Shown here piece after piece: positions 1 to 9,899 of a DNA stretch of 64,000 nt; the first letter of the stretch is position 1, and every line of letters starts with the position of its first letter. The notes beneath the pieces are model-generated. The model did no database searches. It saw nothing but the letters and a program-made list of their open reading frames with translations, and was not told the DNA's origin. The position numbers and the translations under genes are program-made. Location of the stretch: assembly GCA_030068075.1 (NCBI GenBank), contig CM057827.1, positions 70,012,500 through 70,076,499 of the forward strand, written 5' to 3'. Source of the DNA: Paguma larvata. Its lineage: Eukaryota > Chordata > Mammalia > Carnivora > Viverridae.

Positions 1-136
1 AGGCCTGACCCCTCAGGCCAGTTACAGGGAAAGGCCACCACTGTGCCCTCATCTAGGAGACCTGGGAGGCCCAGCTCAGAAGCACAGGGTCTATCTCTAG
101 TCAGCTCCTCACTCCTCTGATCTTCCCTCTACACAG

Positions 137-733
137 CCCTGGGCCCTTGGCCTTGAAAATCGCTGGGCGGATTGCAGAATTCTTCCCTGATGCAGTACTT
201 ATTATGGTGAGGCCTGGGTTTCAGGGTGGAGACTTGGTGAGAAAATAGGAAGTAGGGTCCTCGAAACCCTCACCAGCCATTCCTTGTCCACACAGTTGGA
301 TAATCAGAAACTGGTGCCTCAGCCTCATGTCCCCCCAGTCATCGTCCTGGAAAACCATGGTCTCCGCTGGGTCCCCAAGGACAAGAACTTGTGAGTGCCC
401 CACTCCCGCCACCTCTTCTTGGAAACCCACAGCTCCTGGGCCTCCTTTGTCTTTGATCTTGCCCCAAGAGTTCTTCTCTAGACCCTAACCTCTGCCAAGT
501 ATCTGGCCCCACTGCCTGCTGAGTTTGATCTCCATGGGGGTTATCATTTCAGAGTGATGTGGAGGGACTGGGAAGAGTCACGGCAGATGGTGGGAGCACT
601 ATTGGAGGGCAGGGCCCACCAGCACCTTGTGGACTTTGACTGCCACCTTGATGACATCCGGCAGGACTGGACCAACCAACGGCTCAACACCCAAATCACC
701 CAATGGGTTGGTCCCACCAATGGAAATACCTGA
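137..733 (+). CDS. EMC9: EMC9, ER membrane protein complex subunit 9 (3' half, partial)
   Basis: Three exons are visible: 137-206, 296-390 and 553-733 (stop TGA 731-733), all with AG/GT borders and matching phases. They encode the last ~114 residues of a protein that is about 208 aa in mammals; the 5' exons lie left of the window. Recognisable stretches are GPLALKIAGRIAEFFPDA, VPPVIVLEN and the C-terminal DFDCHLDDIRQDWTNQRL, typical of the EMC8/EMC9 (UPF0172, MPN-like fold) family. EMC9 is a cytosolic-side subunit of the ER membrane complex, which inserts tail-anchored and multi-pass membrane proteins; EMC8 and EMC9 are alternative paralogues, and the block order and sequence favour EMC9. It converges on PSME1, with only 199 bp between the two stop codons. 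No break is seen. Confidence 0.95.
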
Positions 734-771
734 GCCAGGACTGGGAGGTGGGAGGGGGAGGGTCAGGATCC

Positions 772-777
772 AATAAA
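772..777 (+). terminator. EMC9 polyadenylation signal AATAAA
   Basis: A canonical AATAAA lies 39 bp past the EMC9 stop, so the 3' UTR is short, with cleavage expected near 790-800. Confidence 0.8.
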
Positions 778-809
778 GGCACTTGGGCTGAAGGGCAATG
801 GTATGACTA

Positions 810-815
810 TTTATT
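810..815 (-). terminator. PSME1 polyadenylation signal AATAAA (minus strand)
   Basis: TTTATT on the plus strand reads AATAAA on the minus strand, about 118 bp past the PSME1 stop at 933-935. Cleavage would fall near 785-800, the same place as the EMC9 3' end. Confidence 0.75.
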
Positions 816-932
816 TAGGCCTGGGAGGCCGAGGAGGGAGAAACCTCAACAGGCTGCAGGTGGGGGGAAGTCTGGAGTCCTGTGTAAAAGATAGGAAGGT
901 CTCTGCTGGACCCATTACAGGATAAGAGGCTC

Positions 933-3442
933 TCAATAGATCATTCCTTTTGTTTCTCCCCTGGGCTTCTTGAGCTTCTCGAAGTTCTTCAGGATGATGT
1001 CATATAACACAGCCTACAGGGCCAGAGAGGAGTGGGGGTAGCCACAGGCCCCCAGTGGCTCCTGTGCCCCGTTTCTAGTCTTATGGAGAGGCTAAGCTCT
1101 GTCACCCTTCACCCCCAGCCTGCAGGGTTAGGGAGTAGGTGGCCTGGGAAAGCTGCCCCTGCCCGCCCCTGCCCTTGCTTCCTCACATAAGCGTTGCGGA
1201 TCTCCATGACCATCAACCGGATGTCCCGGTACTCCGCCTCATCCAGTTCATGCACCAGCTGTCGATAATCACCCTGTGGGAGACTTGGGTCAGGTCTGAC
1301 TTCAGATGTGTCCTTCCCCTGCCACGCACCCTGCCTTGGGCCTCACCTACCACATGGGGCTGCTTGGCTGCTTTGGTCACGGCATCACCCCGCTCAGAGA
1401 AATACCTGTAGGAAGTTGAAGGGTATGAAGCAGAAGGAAGAGAGGGAGCCCAGGCCTCTGTCCAAGGAAAAGGCAGAGTGTGCATGCAGGTGCAAGCGGG
1501 CAGTCACTCACTTGGAGATTTGCGTGTGGAAGCCTTCCAGCTTGGTGTGAAGGGCAGTCATCAGCTCAAACACCTTCTCCTGGGGAAAGAACACAAGGCG
1601 GAAAGTGGAAAGCAGCACAGACTGAGGCAGTAAGACGGGTAGACGAGTGGGATAGTGCTCTCACCTGCACAGCCACTCCAAAATTGTTCCCATCTTCAAT
1701 TCGAGGTATCTGCAGCTGCAACCAGGTGGTGACCTGGAAGGAGGGAATGGCATCAAAGCCCCATCAGCTCCCAAACCTAATTCCCAGGTTCCTGTCCTTT
1801 GCTTCCCTGCCTGTGGCAGGGGAAGGGGAAGGTGTCCCAAGTCTGTCCTGAGCCCCAAGCTCCACAATTCTGGCTTCGCTTACTGTGTCCTCTCCTGCTA
1901 AGACCTGGCAGGTGCCAAGTGCTACCTGGCAGGGACCGAGAACGACAAAGGGTTAGATCTGAAGCCAGTGGGAGGGCTCACCAGGTTGAGCTGCTCAATG
2001 ACATCCTTGATCTCAGGCTTTAGACGCTGAAGGAGGACCACGATCTTCTCATTGCAGTTCACTGGGCCACAGGGAGGACCTAGGCAGTGGGCAATGGGTC
2101 AGTCACCACGCTGGGACTATGTGAGGAGCAGGGAAGAGGAATCCGTACAGAGGAGCTCCTGGGATGTGAGACTCCGAGTCCCTTCATAGTGGTACCTTTG
2201 TCTTCATCTTCCTCTTTCTTCTTTCCATCTTTGTCTTCCTTCTGCAGGGAGATAGGGGCTCTTGGGAGTCAGGCCTAATGCTGATTTCCCCATGGTTGGG
2301 TCCCTCCTCCCAGCTCTTCCTGGCTTGCCTCCTGCTGCTTCTTCCGCTCCTCTTTCTCTTTCTCCTTGACTGGATCAGGCACTGGGATGTCCAATGGGGC
2401 CTTCAGATTGCTCAGGTTGGCTTCATTGAGAGCTGGCTCCTGGTGCAGGGTGGGAGGAGGGCTGGAGGCAAGGGCATCCCTCTCACCTCACTCTCATGGC
2501 CCCCCAGACTCTCCCCTTGATCCTTACTCTCTAGCTTCCTGCTGCCCCCAGTACCTTTAAAAATGCATCCAACTCAGAAATCTTCTTGGGGAAGTAGCTC
2601 CCCAGCAGGTTTTCTGTCTGTGTGAAGTGGGGGTGGGGGAAGATGGGGGTCAGAATCAAATGTTCTTCTGGCAGTGAAGCAGCGTTGACACTGCCCAGCA
2701 AGAAAAGGCTGAGCGGTGGGAGGTAGGGGTGAGGTGCTGATGGGGCCGGTTACTTACCTTGGTACACAGGTCTTCACGAAACACATCCACCTGTGGGACA
2801 CAGGCAGCCCTTCACACACCTGGCTTTATGGCCAGTTCATTTGCGGACCGTTCCCTTAGGGTTGTGTAGGGCCTGACCTGGGGAAGGGGGTGGGGTTGGG
2901 GAGGGTGAAGTGGGTCCCCTTGGGTCTGGATGTGGGGAATGAGAACCTTCCTGGCGGTGAAGGGCAAGTGGTCCAAGTAAGGGCAGATCCCTGGGGTCTC
3001 CTGGGCTGTACAAGGAGGGGTCTAAGAGCCTCTGCTACTGGCGCAGGGACGGCGTGCTCTGTGAAGTGGGCCCGGGGCCCTCCCGTGGGAAAGATCATGA
3101 GGCGGCAGGGCAGCTCCGGCGTCCTGCCTGTGTGTGGCCCCAGCCCCGCGCCAGCGGACTTCCCCTCCACGCCAGCTCTCCGCTTCACCGCACCCCGCTG
3201 AACCTCGGCCGCCTAGCTTCTCTCGGCAGGTGGACCTTGTCTGTCTCCCTCCGGCACAGGTGCTCCTGGCACGGAGGCTCGAGTGGGTTTCATTCGACCT
3301 CAAACGGACTCGCGACGGGGGTTGGGGGGTGGGTCATGGACTCCTGCAACCTTTCAGAGCCACGCCTCCCTAATGGGCCCTTCCTCAAACCCGCCGCGCT
3401 CACCTTGGCTTGGGCTTCAGGCTGGACCCTGAGCGTGGCCAT
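933..3442 (-). CDS. PSME1: PSME1, proteasome activator subunit 1 (PA28-alpha / 11S regulator)
   Basis: Eleven coding exons (high to low): 3404-3442, 2758-2790, 2555-2617, 2329-2439, 2196-2241, 1982-2079, 1665-1733, 1512-1579, 1351-1405, 1187-1273, 933-1013. Their 750 nt give 249 aa, the usual family length. The start MATLRVQPEAQAK is followed by the lysine/glutamate-rich KEKE tract (exons 4-5), the activation loop IEDGNNFGVAVQEK (exon 7) and the C-terminal RGETKGMIY tail that docks on the 20S alpha ring. With PSME2 it forms the heptameric PA28 cap that opens the 20S/immunoproteasome gate and shapes MHC class I peptides. All borders are GT-AG except intron 4, whose donor is GC (2327-2328). An ISRE lies just upstream of the start, fitting interferon induction of this family. 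No disruptive change is seen. Confidence 0.98.
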
Positions 3443-3860
3443 GGCCGGGGCGGGGGGCCTAGCGCCGCACGAGAAGCTGAGTGTGCACGGGGAAGGGAAA
3501 GCGAAAGCAAGCGCTCGCCCCCACCAGGGCCTTCCTGGGTATCGGGGAGTGGAGGTACTGGAGGAGGCGGGGCCAGACGGAGAGAGGAGAGGGCGGAGGG
3601 GCGGAGGGCTGCAGCTGCGGCGGAGCTCCCCCTAGAGGCCTAGAGGAGTGTTGCCACCTCCTCCTCCGCCAGGCGGCCAGCGCCAGCCCGCCTCCACCTC
3701 CGTACCCTGCCCCCGACGCTCAGCCACTCCCACCCCGCAGCCTCACTTCCCGCCTTTCGACTCGAAGCCTATTGCTACCGCCCCCATCCCCCGCCGTCTT
3801 TCAACTCCTCGCCTCCCCACGCACTGCCGTCCGCCTCCCCGCCTCCCGGAGCCCATAGGC
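3040..3860. promoter_or_regulatory. CpG-rich promoter region of PSME1
   Basis: GC- and CpG-rich sequence with several GC boxes (for example GGAGGCGGGGCC near 3565) surrounds the first coding exon at 3404-3442 and extends upstream of it. No TATA box is evident, as expected for a CpG-island promoter. Confidence 0.65.
3497..3506 (+). promoter_or_regulatory. ISRE/IRF element in the PSME1 promoter
   Basis: The plus-strand core GAAAGCGAAA, within GGAAAGCGAAAGC at 3496-3508, fits the GAAANNGAAA interferon-stimulated response element consensus. It lies about 55 bp upstream of the PSME1 ATG, in the promoter or 5' leader. PSME1 is a known interferon-gamma-induced gene; use of this particular site is inferred. 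Confidence 0.65.
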
Positions 3861-4114
3861 CCCGCAAGGCCAGTGCCCGCCTCCCATCTCCCTGCCTCCA
3901 GATTCCGCTGGTTCTCTTCTGCTTCTGCTCGCTTGGGACGGTGATAAACCTTATCTGGCGCTCTTCTGTTTTCTTCTGGCCTACCTACCATGGCCCTGGC
4001 TCCGTGGGCACCGTTTGGCCCATGCGGTGACATAAGACACTGTCACCACTCCAACCTAGGCCCTGGTCAGCTCTCTCCTGACCGTTGTTGTGGACTACAC
4101 CCCTCTATACTCTC

Positions 4115-4520
4115 CGCACAGCAGTGGGATCAGACCTGTCTCTTGGCTTAAAGCCCTTTCTCAGCTTCCTGTTGACCTTAGAATGAAATCTAAAGGGCTT
4201 TCCTGGCCCATAAGGCTTGCCTGGCCTGCCAGGCACCTGTTCTTCCACTTCACTTGCCACTCCTTTTCCCTTTCATTACACATGCAAATACCTGAGCCGT
4301 CCATTGTTGCTTATATCTGTCTGGTGTTCATTCCTACCTCAGGGCCTTTGCCCTTACTAATCCCTTTGCCTGACACACCCTTTCCCTGCCTTAGGTTCTC
4401 AGCTTAAATGTCACCTCTCCAGAGGGAACTCTCTCCATTAAGTCTTTATTACAAACCAGTCTGTTTTAGTACATTCATAACACTTAACTCTCTGATAATA
4501 GCCAGTTTATGTTTTTGAAA
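4115..4520 (+). repeat. L2 LINE fragment
   Basis: The stretch matches the remembered L2 3'-end pattern: 'cctcagggcctttgccct', then 'ctcagcttaaatgtcacctc' with 'ctctccattaag' soon after. It is divergent and therefore old. Confidence 0.65.
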
Positions 4521-4536
4521 ATAGTGGTAGTTTAAC

Positions 4537-4720
4537 AGACTTTTTAAAAAAATGTTTATTTTTGAGAGAGAGAGAGAGAGGGAGACACAGAATCTGAAGC
4601 AGTCTCAGGCCCTTAGCTGTCAGCACAGAGCTGGACATAGGGCTCAAAGCCACCCATGGTGAAATCATGACCTGAGCCAAAGTCGGAAGCTTAATCAACT
4701 GAGCCACCCAGGTGCTCCAA
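4537..4720 (-). repeat. CAN-SINE (minus)
   Basis: Read on the minus strand: tRNA-like head (plus strand 'ctgagccacccaggtgctcc'), 'ctcaggtcatg' box, CT-rich run, A-rich tail. Confidence 0.85.
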
Positions 4721-4737
4721 GGATAGTGTGGTTTAGA

Positions 4738-5245
4738 CCAGGAGTTGGCAAACTTTTTTCGTAAAAGGTCAAATAGTAAATATTTTAGACTTTGTGGGCC
4801 ATATGGTGTCTGCAGTAACTACTCAGCTCTGCAGGTTGAATTAGTATGGCTAGGTTCCAATAAAACTTTATGGACAATGGACTTTGGATTCTGTGTAATT
4901 TTCACATATCATGGAATATTCTTTTTCTCAATCATTAAAAGTGTAAAAACCCGGGCGTCTGGGCAGCTCAGTAGGTTAAACGTCGGACTTCAGCTCAGAT
5001 CATGCTCTCCAGATTTGTGAGTTTGAGCCCTATGTTAGGCTCTGTGCCGACAGCTCAGAGCCTGGAGCCTGCTTCAGATTCTGTCTCCTCTCTCTGTGCC
5101 TCTCCCTCACTTGTGTTCTCTCTCTCTCTCTCTCTCTCTAAAATAAATTTAAAAAAAATTTTTTTTAATGTAAAAACCTTTCTTAACTCCCAGGCCATAC
5201 AAAAACTGGCCACAGGAGGGCTGTAGTTGCTGGTCCTTGGTTTAG
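4738..5245 (+). repeat. Ancient hAT-type nonautonomous DNA element split by a SINE
   Basis: The segment begins 'caggagttggcaaacttttt' and contains 'actttgtgggccatatggtg' and 'ccaataaaactttatggac', a familiar mammalian MER-type transposon sequence. It is interrupted at 4949-5168 by a SINE and resumes after a repeat of 'tgtaaaaacc'. The exact subfamily was not determined. Confidence 0.5.
4949..5168 (+). repeat. CAN-SINE (plus), inserted in the hAT-type element
   Basis: Head 'gggcgtctgggcagctcagt', body 'ctcagagcctggagcctgct', a CT microsatellite and an A-rich tail. The direct repeat 'tgtaaaaacc' flanks it and looks like the target-site duplication. Confidence 0.85.
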
Positions 5246-5254
5246 AGCACAGAC

Positions 5255-5480
5255 AAGGGGCCCACATCGCGTGGGTTTATAATCCTGGCTTTGATATTTA
5301 CTAGCTGTGAACAAGTTACTTAACCTCTGTACCTCAGTTTTCACATAGGAATACTACCAAACCTACATGATAGTGTTGGTGTTGTTAAGAGGGCTAAGTG
5401 TCTTCATTTATATGAAGAACTGAGAGACACTTAGAACTGTGCCTGGCCCATAGCTTCTGCACAACAGAAGCATTTGCTAT
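5255..5480 (+). repeat. MIR SINE
   Basis: Contains the MIR core-like 'actagctgtgaacaagttac' followed by 'ttaacctctgtacctcagtt'. It is old and divergent. Confidence 0.55.
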
Positions 5481-5571
5481 TTTGTGTGAGTTTATCATCT
5501 GCCTCCCCCATTAACCTATAAGCCCCCAAACAGCAGAAACCTTGTCTTTATTTTTTTTTTGCTTTTGAGTT

Positions 5572-5783
5572 ATAATTATTATTTTTAAATATTTATTTAT
5601 TGAGAGAGAGAGAGAGAAAGTGAGCAGGGGAGGGACAGAGGGAGGGGGAGAGAGAGAATCCCAAGCAGGCTTTGTGCTGTCGGTGCCAAGCCCGACTCAG
5701 GCTCCATCTTAAGAACTGTGAGATCATGACCTGAGTCGAAGTCAAGTAGGACGCTTAGCTGACTGAGCCACCCAGGTGCTTCA
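5572..5783 (-). repeat. CAN-SINE (minus)
   Basis: Poly-T and GA-rich run at the low end, 'gactgagccacccaggtgct' at the high end; reads as a SINE on the minus strand. Confidence 0.85.
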
Positions 5784-6214
5784 GAAACCTTGTCTCATTC
5801 ATGAGGCATGGAACTCTGCTGGGCTCAGTAAACACCTGTTAAATCAGTGTGCCCAGATAGGCAGATCCCTGAGGAAGGCGGAGTGGGGATTCAGTGGAGA
5901 GAGGAGGTAGGAGAAACAAATCAGCCAGGCTGGAGATGAAGCGCCTGCTCGGCAGGAGTGTTTTACCTGCTCTAACACGGCCGCTCCTGGACTTCTGGAA
6001 CCCTCCATGTAGCTTGAAGTCTGCAAGGCTTGGGAGACTAAAAGGACAGCGGGAGGGATGGAGATCAAGCATAAGGAAGGATATTCAAAGTCGACAACAG
6101 CAAGGAATGGTTGAGGAACGCGAGAGACTGCCTGATTCTTTTCTTATCCTTCCCACCCCTTCTGAGTCCCCCCAACCAAATGATGAGAAGAGCCGGAACT
6201 AGGCCTGATTTGCC

Positions 6215-6220
6215 TTTATT
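6215..6220 (-). terminator. FITM1 polyadenylation signal, four bases past the stop codon
   Basis: TTTATT (AATAAA on the minus strand) lies only four bases downstream of the FITM1 stop at 6225-6227. The 3' UTR would be about 20-30 nt if this signal is used. Confidence 0.6.
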
Positions 6221-6224
6221 TCTT

Positions 6225-7478
6225 TCAGTTATGCTTGCGGCTGGGGTGGGGCCGAGGGAAGAGCCCGTGGCCCGGGCTCCCTGGAGACCAGGGCTGATGG
6301 TACCAGCTGCCATAGGTGAGGTACCAGGCAAAGGTGCCCACCGCGGCGCCCACCACCTTGTGAGTATACTGGTGGAAATAGATGACGGTACAGAGCAGCA
6401 AGAAGTTCCAGAGGCCCAGCAGCAGCACGTTGAGCAGGAAGACCAGGCGTAGGGGCGCCCCGGCCGGCAGCCCGTGGGCCAGGTACTTGGCGAACACGGC
6501 GGCTTCCTCGGCCATGAGTAGACAGCAGAAGGTGAGCAGGAAGGTGTGGGAGGAGACCGTGTAGCCCCGCCACTGGTGGCCGGCTGCCAGGCAGCTGCGG
6601 CGGTCGGGAAGCTCGTGCAGCAGCAGGCCCTGGGGCAGAGGCTCGAAGCAGGAACCGGTCAGGTCCTCGATGAGCAGGAAGGCCCGGCCGGCCCCCCGCC
6701 ACACTGCCGCCCCCACCACCAGCCGGCTCAGGTGCCGGGCAGTGACTGCCACTCGCCGCGTGGCCAGGAACACCACCAGCAACACGAAGCCCCCCAGGAA
6801 GGTGCACGTCCAGCCCCATGCCGAATTCACAAACTTTCTGTGGGCACAGAAGAAGGGGAGGCTATTGCGACCCCGTCTTCCACCCCATCTGTGTTCCCAT
6901 CACCGCTCTGTTCCCAGTGCTGCGTATCATCACTGGGTCTGTTTCCTCCCCCTACACCCCCGCCCCCCATTCACTTAAACGTTGCCATCTCCTCAGAGGT
7001 CCATTCAGCCTTCTAGGACCCATATTTCCTCTTCAGCCCTGCTCCTGATTTCCCCTGTACCCCACGACTCTGTTCCCCTCCCCCTCCTCCCAATTTCTCC
7101 TCAACCTCCTAGCCTATTTTTAGTGTCCAGACTGGCAGGAGGACAGAAGCCTGGAGGGAGCTGGGATCCCAGAGCACAGGGAGCCGGCGGCCACAGCCTC
7201 AAGTGGACTCACATGTTGAAGAAGTTGCCGTGGCTGGCGAAGATAGTCCGAGGGTTGACATGGAACTGCAGAAGGGGCCCGAAGATGACCACTGCCGCCA
7301 ACCAGGCATGGTAGAGGCGCCGTAAGCAGGGGCTGCCCAGGAGACGGGCGGCCTGTTCACTTCCAAAGTACAGCAAGGCAGACGCCACCCAGAGCAGCAC
7401 CTTCACCAGGCAGCCCAGCAGTGCCCGGATTCGGGCCCCGGCCCCCAGCCCTGCCCCCACCACCGGCCCCCGCTCCAT
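6225..7478 (-). CDS. FITM1: FITM1, fat storage-inducing transmembrane protein 1 (FIT1)
   Basis: Two coding exons, 7213-7478 and 6225-6837, give 879 nt or 292 aa, the family's usual length. The start MERGPVVGAGLGAGARIR is followed by hydrophobic segments consistent with the six-span FIT topology (for example LLKVLLWVASALL-like, FLGGFVLLVVFLA, HTFLLTFCCLLMAEEAA, LVFLLNVLLLGLWNFLLL). Two conserved histidines stand in SSHTFLL and IYFHQYTHKVVG; in the related FIT2 such histidines belong to a lipid-phosphatase-like active site. FIT1 resides in the ER, binds triglyceride and promotes lipid droplet formation, mainly in skeletal and cardiac muscle. The intron donor is GTGAGT and the acceptor CACAG. 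A MEF2-type site lies in the intron. C-terminus RKHN. Intact. Confidence 0.98.
7114..7123. promoter_or_regulatory. Perfect MEF2-type site in the FITM1 intron
   Basis: CTATTTTTAG matches the MEF2 consensus YTA(A/T)4TAR exactly. It lies about 100 bp inside the single coding-region intron (6838-7212) of this muscle gene. Function is inferred from the motif only. Confidence 0.5.
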
Positions 7479-7499
7479 GTTCCCTCCCCTCCCCACTAA

Positions 7500-7610
7500 C
7501 CGCTTGCTCTGCTGGGCAGCTGAGGAGGGGCTGATGGGCCCCCCCCTGGACAAGGACAGGCAGTGACAGGTGTGGCAGACACAGGGCAGAGCCCTGTTGG
7601 CAGCTGGCAG
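7500..7610 (-). promoter_or_regulatory. Probable FITM1 proximal promoter with E-boxes
   Basis: Immediately upstream of the start codon are E-boxes CAGCTG at 7517-7522 and 7601-7606, plus CAGGTG at 7566-7571. These are the myogenic bHLH type, consistent with muscle expression. The transcription start was not located. Confidence 0.4.
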
Positions 7611-7971
7611 GCGGGGGAGAGGGGCGGGGGGCAGCAAGGGGCCAGGGCGGAGGGCTGCCACGTCAGCAGGGTCCTAGCCTTAGATGTGTGTCCTGACAGT
7701 GGCCTGTGTCCTTTCCCGTTAGCCCTGTGTCCCCTTGGCTCTCTAGGTCTGTGTCCCCAGCTCCAACCCTGTTCTAGTTCTTGCTGGAGGGCGAGGCGTA
7801 CTGTTCAGTGTTGTCTTTGTCCACAGTCTGCCTGGGTCTGCTGGTCTTTGTTTGGTCAGCCAGTCACCCCCACCCCACCCCAAATTTACTATGTTTGCTC
7901 CACAGGGAAATCAGGGGTCATGAAGATTCAGATTAACCAAACCTTGGAAATCATTAAAAATATCTGTGTCT

Positions 7972-8150
7972 GGGGGGTGCCTGGGTGGCTCAGTTGGTTG
8001 GGTGTCTGACCCCTGATTTTGGCTCAGGTCATGATCCCGGGGTTGTGGAATTGCGCCCCACATTGGGCTCTGCACTTAGCTTGCGTGAGCTCTCTCTCTC
8101 TCTCAAAATGAGTATTTGTTTTTTAACTAAAAAAGCCCCCCAAAACAAAA
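7972..8150 (+). repeat. CAN-SINE (plus)
   Basis: Head 'ggtgcctgggtggctcagtt', 'ggctcaggtcatgatcc' box, CT run, A-rich end. Confidence 0.85.
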
Positions 8151-8447
8151 GAACAAACAATGGTCCCACCTTAGATCTGATGTCTGGTGCACCACATAAC
8201 CAGCATGGTTTATGGAGGGTCAAACCAGCCCCTCGGAGTCCCTCACACCAGACAGGGGCTGGGGCTGGGTCAAGCCCCTAGGGTCACGGTGCGCCTAAGT
8301 GGATACCCCTGCTATCCAATTAGCTTCTTCGGCTTTGGTTGGACACCGTGCTGTGCACAGACATCTCATGCATCCTGTAGCAGTGGGCTCTTGTGCTCAG
8401 AATTCAGGAGGGGCTAGATTACACTGGTGATGAGGCAGACACAGGGT

Positions 8448-8695
8448 TTGTTTTTTGTTTTAATTTTACAGAGACTGTGAGCGGGGGAGAGGGGCAGGGG
8501 GAGGGAGAGAGTCTTAAAGACAGCGTGAGTGAAGGAGGGGCAGAGAGAGGGAGAGAGAGAGAGAATCCTAAGCAGGTTCTGCACTGCCAGTGCAGAGCTG
8601 GGTGTGGGGCTCAAACCTATGAAGCCAAGAGATCATGACCTGAGCCGAAACCAAGAGTCTAATGCTTAATGGACTGAGCCACCCAGGGGTCCCCA
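8448..8695 (-). repeat. CAN-SINE (minus)
   Basis: T-rich start, long GA-rich run, 'gagatcatgacctgagccga', ending 'ctgagccacccaggggtccc'. Confidence 0.85.
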
Positions 8696-9084
8696 TTCCT
8701 TGGGATGTTTATTATGATGGCCAACAGGTGAAATCCAAGTGTCCGGTGAAAGGCGTACTGTATGAGAGATGGTAACGGCCCAGGTTGGACTTCCAGAACC
8801 CCAAAGATTAGGTTTAGTACCATGTGATGGGGGTGAGGTTGGAGGAGACCCTACAAGAAAAATCCTCAGCTTGGAGTCCATCAAAACCTTGAGTTGTGTC
8901 CACCTACCAGTTACCCTGGGTCCTAAGCCCCACACTGGCCTCCCAGCCTGACCCCTGGGGCTGGAACCATGAGAGCAATCTAAACAAGAGATATCCCTGG
9001 TATTCAGTAACTGTTCTGGGATCCTTTTTTTGGTCTTCCTTCCTCATTCCTCAAAACTGTGGTGGTATCAGAGCACAGTGGAGG

Positions 9085-9215
9085 CCCATGAAGTAGCGAA
9101 AGGAATGAGCGTGCAAGTACACCTGGATTCTGAACTGTGTGACTTTGGGAAAATCAACTAACTCCCCTCGGTCCTCTGTGCCCTCATCCATAAACTGATC
9201 AAGATTGATTAATCA
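9085..9215 (+). repeat. MIR SINE
   Basis: MIR-like 'ctggattctgaactgtgtga' followed by 'ctttgggaaaatcaac' and 'ctcatccataaactg'. Confidence 0.5.
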
Positions 9216-9593
9216 ATTTGATTCCTTCCAGATCCTAAAGCCATACCTCGACATAGTTCCTGTTTATGGACCCAAACATGAAGACCTACAGAACCTCTCA
9301 CATATTTTTAAGTTGACAAAAAATTTCATTTTAATATTAAATAGTTGCACAGAACATAATTTCCAACGCATTTTCTATATATCACTCTTTTAAATATCCG
9401 AATGGAATCTAACCCTATAGTGATTATATATCTTAACCCTTATCCATTTAAAAAACATGTGACAAGATCTTAATAGTCAGAAGTTATATTTCTATTAGAC
9501 TTCTACATAATTTATCCTGTTTTTTTTTTTGCCTGAAAGTCTTATTGATCACACTTCTCTGCCAAAACTACGTCTATGATTTGAAACTTAATG

Positions 9594-9743
9594 TTAATTT
9601 TTTTAAAATTTATTTTGAGAGAGAGAGAGAGAAAATCCCAAGCAGCCTTTGTGCTGCCAATGCAGAGCCCGACATGGGGCTCAATCCCATGAACCATGAG
9701 ATCATGACCTGAGCCGAAAGTGAGTGGGCCACCCCGTCTCCCT
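9594..9743 (-). repeat. CAN-SINE (minus), diverged at the head
   Basis: 'ttaatttttttaaaatttat', a GA run and 'gagatcatgacctgagccga' are clear; the tRNA-like head is degraded to 'gtgggccaccccgtctccct'. Confidence 0.8.
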
Positions 9744-9899
9744 GAAGGTGAATTTTTAACTATTTCTTGTCTTCGCAAGGCCCTGAAATGAAAACATTTT
9801 TTCTTCTGGATAAAGTTTTCATAATAATTGTTAGTAGTACAAAATGTATAATTAGTACAGCAAAAATTTGACTTTTTTTTTGTAGCATTAGTTTTTCTT

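Larger units (their letters stand above)
3861..6214. other. Intergenic PSME1-FITM1: repeats, no gene seen
   Basis: This stretch holds an L2 fragment, an ancient hAT-like element split by a SINE, two more CAN-SINEs and a MIR-like segment. The last ~400 bp before FITM1 show no repeat or conserved coding frame that I recognise. No gene is supported here. Confidence 0.6.
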
